A stretch of 10,808 nucleotides of DNA from Zoogloeaceae bacterium (lineage in GTDB: Bacteria; Pseudomonadota; Gammaproteobacteria; Burkholderiales; Rhodocyclaceae). The first letter of the stretch is position 1; each line of letters begins with the position of its first letter. Both the position numbers and the translations under genes were made by a program. Below, in pieces: positions 5,291 through 10,808 of this stretch. The DNA lies in assembly GCA_031267345.1 (NCBI GenBank), contig JAIRZG010000101.1, forward strand, positions 1 to 10,808, given 5' to 3'. The notes beneath the pieces were generated by a model, which did not search any database, had not been told where the DNA came from, and saw nothing but the letters and a program-made list of their open reading frames with translations.

Positions 5291-6133
5291 ATGTATAACG
5301 GGATCAAAACCGCGCTGCTCATGGCCGCCATTACCGCGCTTTTCGGCGTACTGGGCGCGGCGCTGGGCGGGACGCAGGGGATGGCGCTGGCGCTTTTGCT
5401 GGGCGGCGGCATGAATCTTTTTTTCTACTGGTTTTCCGACCGGATGGTGCTGAAAATGTACAAGGCGCGCGAAGTGGACGCCCAGTCCGCGCCGGATTTT
5501 TACCGCACGGTGCGCGAGCTTGCCCAAAACGCCGGTCTGCCCATGCCGCGCGTCTACATCATCAATGAAGAGCAACCCAACGCCTTTGCCACGGGACGCA
5601 ACCCGCAACACGCCGCCGTTGCCGCCACGACCGGCATTCTGCGGACGCTTTCGCCCCGCGAATTGCGCGGCGTCATGGCGCACGAACTGGCGCACGTGCA
5701 GCACCGCGACATCCTGATTTCCACCATCGCCGCCACGCTGGCGGGCGGCATTTCCGCGCTGGCCAATTTTTTCATGTTTTTTGGCGGCAGCGGGCGCGGG
5801 CGGGTGCATCCTGCCGTCGGCTTGCTGGTGATGATCCTTGCCCCCATTGCCGCCAGCCTGATTCAGATGGCGATTTCCCGGGCCCGCGAATTCGAGGCCG
5901 ACCGAGGCGGCGCGACGATTAGCGGCGACCCGGACGCGCTCGCCGACGCGCTGGAAAAAATCCACGCCCGCGCCCGCAACATCCCCTTGCAAACCGCCGA
6001 AGCGCACCCGGAAACCGCGCAGATGATGATCATGAACCCACTCTCCGGCAGCGGTTTGCAAAACCTCTTTTCTACTCACCCGCCCATGATGGAACGCGTA
6101 GCGCGGCTCAGAAGACTGAAAACAGCGGGTTAA
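5291..6133 (+). CDS. htpX: Membrane zinc metalloprotease HtpX (M48 family)
   Basis: This gene encodes a 280-residue inner-membrane protease that degrades misfolded or damaged membrane proteins alongside FtsH. Two N-terminal membrane segments (about residues 5-25 and 28-48) are followed by the cytoplasmic catalytic region. The zinc motif HELAH is at 131-135 (context MAHELAHVQHRD), and the third ligand is Glu200 in AREFEADRGG. Further hydrophobic segments at about 142-166 and 174-196 complete the topology. The C-terminus has the typical STHPPMMERVARL. The ATG at 5291 with AAGGAG ten bases upstream is preferred over an in-frame start inside the XRE gene. Length is close to the 293 residues of the E. 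coli protein. It converges with metW, 27 bases apart. Confidence 0.95.
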   Translation: MYNGIKTALLMAAITALFGVLGAALGGTQGMALALLLGGGMNLFFYWFSDRMVLKMYKAREVDAQSAPDFYRTVRELAQNAGLPMPRVYIINEEQPNAFATGRNPQHAAVAATTGILRTLSPRELRGVMAHELAHVQHRDILISTIAATLAGGISALANFFMFFGGSGRGRVHPAVGLLVMILAPIAASLIQMAISRAREFEADRGGATISGDPDALADALEKIHARARNIPLQTAEAHPETAQMMIMNPLSGSGLQNLFSTHPPMMERVARLRRLKTAG

Positions 6134-6160
6134 GTCCGGCGGGCGAACGCAGTTCCGCCT

Positions 6161-6781
6161 CTACAGGATCCCCGACCTCTGGCCCCTGATGCGGTAAAGC
6201 GCCACTTCCGCGTTCAGGTTCGGGTCTTCCGTAACCAGTCGGCCTTCGGCAAAGCTCATGCGTTCGAGGATTTCGATCCGCTCATCGGCGCACAGGCGCT
6301 CAAAATCAGTAAGGGTAAAAAAGCGCACATTGGGCGAATCGAACCACTGATAAGGCAGGTGGCGGGAGACCGGCATGTGTCCGGCGGCAATGGCCTCACG
6401 GTGCGGTTTGTAGGCGAAATTGGGAAAGGAGACCACGGCCTCACGCCCCACGCGCAACATTTCCTGCAAAATGGGTACGGTGTGGCGCACGGTCTGCAAC
6501 GATAACGACATGATGACATGATCGAAGGAATGATCCTCAAAACCGGAAAGTCCGCGCTCCAGGTTGAATTGCAACACATTGACGCCGTTCCGGATGCAGG
6601 CGGTGACATTGGTCGGGTCGAGTTCCACGCCGTAGCCATGTATCTGTCGGGTTTCCTGCAACAAGCAGAGGAGCGCGCCATCGCCGCAGCCCAAATCCAG
6701 CACCCGTTCACCGGGGGCGATCCAGCGGGCGATGTGCGCGAAATCAAAACGTCCGTGCATCCGGGTCAGTGCGCTGCTCAT
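6161..6781 (-). CDS. metW: MetW, methionine biosynthesis methyltransferase-like protein
   Basis: This is a 206-residue protein with a class I methyltransferase fold. The S-adenosylmethionine-binding motif VLDLGCGDGALL is at residues 27-38, and acidic Glu54 follows in GVELDP. Typical MetW segments are FDHVIMSLSLQTVRHTVPIL, VSFPNFAYKPHREAIAAGHM and LPYQWFDSPNVRFFTLTDFE. Its start overlaps the metX stop in an ATGA, so the two are translationally coupled. This metXW arrangement is characteristic of many proteobacteria, where MetW is reported to support MetX activity in methionine synthesis. A downstream in-frame ATG (residue 8) is a possible alternative start, but the ATGA overlap favours 6781. 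Confidence 0.95.
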   Translation of the reverse strand: MSSALTRMHGRFDFAHIARWIAPGERVLDLGCGDGALLCLLQETRQIHGYGVELDPTNVTACIRNGVNVLQFNLERGLSGFEDHSFDHVIMSLSLQTVRHTVPILQEMLRVGREAVVSFPNFAYKPHREAIAAGHMPVSRHLPYQWFDSPNVRFFTLTDFERLCADERIEILERMSFAEGRLVTEDPNLNAEVALYRIRGQRSGIL

Positions 6782-7947
6782 AGGGTTATCCCTTGCAGGT
6801 AGGCGGTCAGCGCTGCATGATAATGCGGCGTCGCCAGTAAAAAGGAGTCGTGTCCGGCGTCGCAGTCGATTTCCGCGTAGCTCACGTTCAAGCCGTTATG
6901 CAGAAGCGCATAGACAATCTCGCGGCTCTTTTCCGGCGTAAAACGCCAGTCGGTGGTGAAGGAGGCGACAAAAAAATCCGCCTTCGCCCGCGCCAGCGCC
7001 GCGCGCAGATCGCCCGCGTAATCAAAGGCCGGATCAAAATAATCCAGCGCCTTGGTCGCCAGCAAATAAGTGTTGGCGTCGAACGCTTCCGCGAATTTGT
7101 CGCCCTGATGCCGCAGGTAGGATTCGATTTCAAATTCCACTTCATAGTTGAAACGATGCGCGCCATGCCGCATACGGCGACCAAATTTTTCCGCCAGCTG
7201 ATCATCGGAAAGATAGGTGATATGCCCGACCATGCGCGCCAGCCGGAGACCGTTGCGCGGCTTGATCGGCTGTTTTGCCGTCGGGTCATATTCGTAATAA
7301 TGACCGCCGTGAAAATCCGGGTCGGAAAGGATGGCCTGCCGCGCCACTTCGTTGAAGGCGATGTTTTGCGCCGACAGCCGGGGCGTCGATGCGATGACCA
7401 TGCCATGCCGGACCCGCTCCGGATATTCCAGCGTCCATTGCAGCGCCTGCATTCCACCCAGCGAGCCGCCGATGACCGCCGCCCAAGTGTCGATGCCCAG
7501 ATAGTCCGCCAGATATGTCTGCGCCGCCACCCAGTCTTCCACCGTCAGCAGCGGAAAGTCCGCGCCATACGGTTTGCGCGTTTCGGGATGGATGGACATC
7601 GGTCCGGTTGAGCCGTGACAACCCCCCAGATTATTAACGCCGACCACAAAAAAGCGCCGCGTATCCAGTGGTTTGCCCGGCCCGACCAAATTGTCCCACC
7701 AGCCTAGTGTCTCTTTCCGGTGATCCGCATCATAAAATCCGGCGACGTGATGATTGCCGGATAGCGCGTGACATACCAGCACGGCATTGCTTTTCGCCGT
7801 GTTCAGCGTACCGTAGGTTTCAAAAGCCAGGGCGAATCCCGGCAGGACTGCGCCGCTTTTCAGCGCCAGCGTTTGCTCGAAAACCGCTGTTTGTGGCGTA
7901 ACCCGACCAACGGACTGGCATTGGCTGACATCTTGATTATCCATCAT
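6778..7947 (-). CDS. metX: Homoserine O-acyltransferase MetX, probably O-succinyltransferase
   Basis: This gene encodes a 389-residue alpha/beta-hydrolase-fold enzyme that acylates the hydroxyl of homoserine, the first committed step to methionine. The nucleophile Ser162 sits in GGSLGG, and Asp333 and His366 (DAGHDSFL) complete the triad. The family block NNLGGCHGSTGPMS (105-118) is intact. Arg335 in the motif FTTDWRFTPEKSREIV is the residue I associate with MetX enzymes that use succinyl-CoA, and acetyl-CoA enzymes usually have a Leu there. Succinyl transfer is therefore the better guess, but it is an inference. The ATG at 7947 or the adjacent one at 7944 follows GGGAG. A TTG at 7959 upstream lies before that site and is less likely. 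The gene is preceded by a terminator-like hairpin. Confidence 0.94.
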   Translation of the reverse strand: MMDNQDVSQCQSVGRVTPQTAVFEQTLALKSGAVLPGFALAFETYGTLNTAKSNAVLVCHALSGNHHVAGFYDADHRKETLGWWDNLVGPGKPLDTRRFFVVGVNNLGGCHGSTGPMSIHPETRKPYGADFPLLTVEDWVAAQTYLADYLGIDTWAAVIGGSLGGMQALQWTLEYPERVRHGMVIASTPRLSAQNIAFNEVARQAILSDPDFHGGHYYEYDPTAKQPIKPRNGLRLARMVGHITYLSDDQLAEKFGRRMRHGAHRFNYEVEFEIESYLRHQGDKFAEAFDANTYLLATKALDYFDPAFDYAGDLRAALARAKADFFVASFTTDWRFTPEKSREIVYALLHNGLNVSYAEIDCDAGHDSFLLATPHYHAALTAYLQGITL

Positions 7948-7957
7948 GCTCCCAAAC

Positions 7958-8000
7958 AAAAACCCGGTCGATTATGGCAAATAAGCGCGGGACCGGGTTT
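7958..8000 (-). terminator. Terminator-like hairpin in the metX leader (possible attenuator)
   Basis: On the minus strand AAACCCGGTC (8000-7991) pairs perfectly with GACCGGGTTT (7969-7960) across a 21-base loop. TT then GTTT follow, so the RNA has a 10-bp stem and a U-rich tract. It ends just before the GGGAG ribosome binding site of metX. It could end mtnP transcripts, or act as an attenuator if metX is transcribed from the promoter at 8009-8038. The loop is long for a simple terminator. I see no match to known S-adenosylmethionine riboswitch consensuses. Confidence 0.5.
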
Positions 8001-8008
8001 GTCGACTC

Positions 8009-8038
8009 ACTTTAGCAGAATTTGTAAAGCGCCGGCAA
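8009..8038 (-). promoter_or_regulatory. Candidate metX promoter with extended -10
   Basis: On the minus strand TTGCCG (8038-8033) and TAAAGT (8014-8009) are separated by 18 bases. A TG one base before the latter makes an extended -10 (TGCTAAAGT). The predicted start near 8002 would place the hairpin immediately at the beginning of the transcript. Confidence 0.4.
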
Positions 8039-8140
8039 GCTGAGTTCAAAACGGCGCGAAAGAACAACAACAGTAAGACTTTTCTCCCGAAAACACAAGA
8101 CCTTGCAGAACTTTTGCCCTGTGCCGCCACAAAACGCCGC

Positions 8141-8881
8141 TTACACCAAATGAATAACGCCTTCGATAATCATGCGCACCCGGCTCATGGCTTCCTGCAA
8201 AATTTCGCCCAGATGCTCAAAATGGATTTTTCCGGCACTTTCCCCGCGTCCAGCGGCATGGTTAGCGACCGGGTTGAGGGCGGCGTAGGCCAGCTCCAGT
8301 TCGCGCGCCAGCACGGCTTCCGGCATACCGGTCATGCCAACGACCGCCGCGCCATCGCGTTCAAAGCGGTCAATTTCCGCCGCTGTTTCCAGACGCGGGC
8401 CTTGCGTCGCCGCATAAACACCGCCATCCTGAATCGGAATGCCCGCCGTTGTCGCCGACAAAACCAGTTGTCGCCGCAGGTTTTCGTCATAGGGATGGGT
8501 GAAATCCACATGGGTGACCAGCGCGTCATTGCCGTTAAAATAGGTATTCTTGCGCCCCCAGGTGTAATCCATGATCTGATGCGGAATCACAATGTCGCCT
8601 GGGTTGAGACCAGCGCGAATGCCGCCGACAGAAGCCACCGAAACGACGCGCCGCACACCGCATTCCTTCAAGGCCCAGATATTGGCGCGATAATTGACGC
8701 GGTGTGGCGGGATACTGTGACCATAGCCGTGGCGGGGAAGAAACAACACATCGCGCCCGCTTATGCATCCAAAGCTCAAAATGCCGGAAGGCTCGCCGTA
8801 GGGCGTACGGATGACCCGGCGTTCCAGAACGTCCAGATTGGACAGTTGCGTCAGGCCGCTTCCACCGATAATTGCCAGCAT
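8141..8881 (-). CDS. mtnP: S-methyl-5'-thioinosine (or thioadenosine) phosphorylase
   Basis: This gene encodes a 246-residue nucleoside phosphorylase of the MTAP/PNP family. It cleaves methylthio-nucleosides with phosphate to give a base and methylthioribose-1-phosphate, part of methylthioadenosine salvage. Phosphate and nucleoside-site segments are visible: AIIGGSGLTQL (3-13), LPRHG (48-52), PPHRVNYRANIWALK (58-72), TQGPRLET (159-166) and VGMTGMPEA (181-189). Where adenine-specific enzymes have a conserved aspartate after the last core strand, this protein reads PVANHAAG (204-211). That is like Pseudomonas aeruginosa methylthioinosine phosphorylase (VVNPAAG), suggesting preference for a 6-oxopurine. 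AAGGAG stands ten bases before the ATG. It lies upstream of metXW in the same direction, 194 bases away. Confidence 0.9.
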   Translation of the reverse strand: MLAIIGGSGLTQLSNLDVLERRVIRTPYGEPSGILSFGCISGRDVLFLPRHGYGHSIPPHRVNYRANIWALKECGVRRVVSVASVGGIRAGLNPGDIVIPHQIMDYTWGRKNTYFNGNDALVTHVDFTHPYDENLRRQLVLSATTAGIPIQDGGVYAATQGPRLETAAEIDRFERDGAAVVGMTGMPEAVLARELELAYAALNPVANHAAGRGESAGKIHFEHLGEILQEAMSRVRMIIEGVIHLV

Positions 8882-9206
8882 ATCCTGTTTTCTCCTTTCG
8901 GGACAAACGATGGGGTTGTAATGGTTTTTTATGTTTACAGATACTATAACAACAAGTCAGGAACAAGTCTGTTATGAAACGGATAAAACCCATACGATTC
9001 AATAACTTAAATGATTTTTTCCGACCAGTGAAAGTTGTTGGCGGACTGGGGACGAAAACGGGATAGATTTTCGGAAAGATGATTTTTCACATTTTATCCA
9101 GAAATTTTCCAGTGTTTGTGCACAGCCTTATACCGATCCGGGAGCAGAAAACCATCGGCGCTGAATGCTACACTTGCCGCCTGTTTTGATTTCTGGAACC
9201 CTTGTC
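8882..9206. promoter_or_regulatory. Divergent mtnP-metH intergenic region
   Basis: This is a 325-base AT-rich region between divergent genes. On the mtnP side, minus-strand TATAGT (8948-8943) is a likely -10 element. Just behind it, AACAAGTC occurs twice (8951-8958 and 8962-8969), exactly 11 bp apart, as for a protein bound on one face of the helix. On the metH side, TTTCCA (9106-9111) and TTATAC (9128-9133) with a 16-base spacer are a weak promoter candidate. A small inverted repeat CGAAAA/TTTTCG lies at 9053-9073. No cobalamin riboswitch (B12 box) or S-adenosylhomocysteine riboswitch pattern was found, and no coding frame is supported. Confidence 0.45.
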
Positions 9207-10808
9207 ATGCAAGCTGACCGTAGCGCCGAACTGATCGCCCTGTTGCAACGCCGCATCCTCATTCTCGATGGCGCGATGGGCACCATGATTCAGCAATACG
9301 GGCTGACGGAAGCGGACTATCGCGGCGAACGGCTTTCCAACCATCCGCATGACCTGAAGGGCAACAACGACCTGCTCACCCTGACCCGCCCGGAAGTCAT
9401 CCGCGCAATCCACACGCAATATTTGGTGGCGGGCGCGGACATCATCGAGACCAATACCTTCAACGCAACCACCATTTCGCAGGCGGATTATAACCTGACC
9501 GATCTGGTCTACGAACTGAACTTTACAGGTGCGTGTCTGGCGCGTGAATTATGTGATGAATATACGGCGCGGCAGCCGGGAAAACCGCGTTTTGTCGCCG
9601 GGGTGCTGGGGCCGACTTCGCGCACGGCTTCCATTTCGCCGGAGGTGAATGATCCCGGCGTGCGCAATGTCGGTTTCGATGAACTGGCGGCGAGCTATTC
9701 CGAAGCCATCGCCGGACTGGTCGAAGGCGGCGCGGATTTGCTGTTGGTGGAAACAATATTCGACACCCTGAACGCCAAGGCGGCGCTTTTTGCGCTGGAA
9801 TCTTTTTTCGGGCGCGCAGGTCGCCGCTGGCCAGTGATGATTTCCGGCACGCTCACCGACGCTTCCGGACGCACCCTGTCCGGGCAGACGGCGGAAGCCT
9901 TCTGGAATTCCTTGAGCCACATCCGTCCGCTTTCTTTCGGTTTCAACTGTGCCTTGGGGGCGAAGGAGCTACGTCCCTATGTGGCGGAACTGGCGCGCTT
10001 TTGCGACAGTTTCGTGTCCGCGCATCCGAACGCTGGATTGCCCAACCCCCTGTCGCCAACCGGTTATGACGAAACGCCGGAAGACCTGGCGGCGGAGCTT
10101 GCCGACTGGGCAAAACACGGAATGCTCAATATTGTCGGCGGTTGTTGCGGCACGACGCCTGCGCATATCGCCGCTGTGGCAAAAGCCGTTGCGGGCGCCG
10201 CGCCGCGTCATGTTTCGGTCATTGAACCGGAATTGCGGCTTTCCGGTCTGGAAGCCTTTAATGTCGGGCAAAACAGCCTGTACGTGAATGTGGGCGAACG
10301 CGCCAATGTCACCGGTTCGCGCGCCTTCGCCCGCATGATTCTGGAAGAACGCTATGACGACGCGCTCACTGTGGCGCGGCAACAGGTAGAAAACGGCGCG
10401 CAGGTGATTGACATCAACATGGATGAAGCCATGCTGGATTCCGTTGCCGCCATGGACAGATTCCTGAAGCTGATGGTCTCCGAGCCGGATATTGCCCGCG
10501 TACCCATCATGCTGGATTCTTCCGACTGGGCGGTGATCGAGGCCGGGCTGAAATGCGTTCAGGGCAAGAGCATCGTCAATTCCATTTCCATGAAGGAAGG
10601 GGAAGACAAATTCATTGAAAAGGCAAAACTGGCGCGACGCTACGGCGCGGCGATTGTGGTCATGGCTTTTGATGAGAGCGGACAGGCGGACAGTTACGCG
10701 CGCAAGCTGTCCATCTGTCAGCGCGCCCATGATTTGCTCATGGGCATCGGTTTTCCACCGCAGGACATCATTTTTGATCCCAACATTTTCGCCATCGCCA
10801 CCGGCATC
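9207..10808 (+). CDS. metH: Cobalamin-dependent methionine synthase MetH, N-terminal part
   Basis: An uninterrupted 534-codon frame runs off the right edge. The full enzyme is about 1200 residues. MetH transfers a methyl group from 5-methyltetrahydrofolate to homocysteine through cobalamin. The homocysteine-binding barrel (about 1-330) starts with LDGAMGTMIQQYGLTEADYR. It carries the three zinc ligands Cys248 (FNCALG) and Cys313/Cys314 (GGCCGT), matching C247, C310 and C311 of the E. coli enzyme. The folate-binding barrel follows with VNVGERANVTGS, NGAQVIDINMDEAMLDS, PIMLDSSDW and DIIFDPNIFAIATG. The cobalamin and reactivation domains lie beyond the window. The ATG at 9207 has only a weak GGAA upstream, but it matches the family N-terminus. 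Confidence 0.97.
   Translation, partial: MQADRSAELIALLQRRILILDGAMGTMIQQYGLTEADYRGERLSNHPHDLKGNNDLLTLTRPEVIRAIHTQYLVAGADIIETNTFNATTISQADYNLTDLVYELNFTGACLARELCDEYTARQPGKPRFVAGVLGPTSRTASISPEVNDPGVRNVGFDELAASYSEAIAGLVEGGADLLLVETIFDTLNAKAALFALESFFGRAGRRWPVMISGTLTDASGRTLSGQTAEAFWNSLSHIRPLSFGFNCALGAKELRPYVAELARFCDSFVSAHPNAGLPNPLSPTGYDETPEDLAAELADWAKHGMLNIVGGCCGTTPAHIAAVAKAVAGAAPRHVSVIEPELRLSGLEAFNVGQNSLYVNVGERANVTGSRAFARMILEERYDDALTVARQQVENGAQVIDINMDEAMLDSVAAMDRFLKLMVSEPDIARVPIMLDSSDWAVIEAGLKCVQGKSIVNSISMKEGEDKFIEKAKLARRYGAAIVVMAFDESGQADSYARKLSICQRAHDLLMGIGFPPQDIIFDPNIFAIATGI

Noticed and set aside
5183..6079. Minus-strand 298-codon frame over htpX
   Set aside because: Antisense shadow. The plus strand gives complete HtpX, and the antisense protein is Arg/His/Gln-rich with no family features.
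8114..8977. Plus-strand 287-codon frame over mtnP
   Set aside because: Antisense shadow of the phosphorylase gene, with no ribosome binding site or recognisable domain.
8882..9206. Cobalamin or S-adenosylhomocysteine riboswitch upstream of metH
   Set aside because: I looked for the B12-box pattern and for the conserved S-adenosylhomocysteine riboswitch core and found neither.
1..10808. CRISPR array, tRNA, rRNA or insertion-sequence transposase
   Set aside because: No regularly spaced direct repeats, no tRNA cloverleaf or rRNA-like stretch, and no transposase-like protein in any frame.

Overview
The window looks like chromosomal DNA from a Gram-negative proteobacterium, most likely a beta- or gammaproteobacterium. 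The evidence is the adjacent metX-metW pair, a methylthioinosine-type phosphorylase, MtfA and YecR-like proteins, a CusR/CusS-type metal two-component system and a sigma-32-like site in front of htpX. Most genes are GC-rich. The gene at 1898-2734 is visibly AT-rich and looks acquired. Genus cannot be settled from this sequence.

Left third (1-3640): a heavy-metal-type two-component system is split. The N-terminal part of the sensor kinase (1-421, minus) lies 2.3 kb downstream of its likely response regulator (2721-3440, minus). Between them are a yefM antitoxin with a yoeB toxin broken by one in-frame TGA, an M90 peptidase gene mtfA on the plus strand, and the AT-rich unknown gene whose start overlaps the regulator's 3' end. 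The regulator's own start overlaps the 3' end of a VapB-type antitoxin that has no VapC and shows signs of a one-base C-terminal frameshift. Both halves of the system therefore follow toxin-antitoxin remnants and lack a clear ribosome binding site of their own. This is the most unusual organisation in the window.

Middle (3640-6135): a block of G/C-rich hairpin repeats in inverted orientation (3837-4065) is followed by a YecR-like lipoprotein gene. Next is an overlooked 29-codon gene with a strong Shine-Dalgarno (4586-4675, minus). A small XRE regulator follows, with two near-identical 13-bp palindromes in its promoter region. The membrane protease gene htpX comes next, behind a good match to a sigma-32 (heat shock) promoter.

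Right (6135-10808): a methionine and methylthioadenosine block. metX and metW overlap by four bases (minus strand), with mtnP upstream in the same direction. metH, encoding cobalamin-dependent methionine synthase, diverges to the right and runs off the edge. Together these genes cover homoserine acylation, methionine synthesis and salvage of the by-product of S-adenosylmethionine-dependent polyamine synthesis. A terminator-like hairpin sits between a candidate metX promoter and the metX ribosome binding site, which suggests attenuation.
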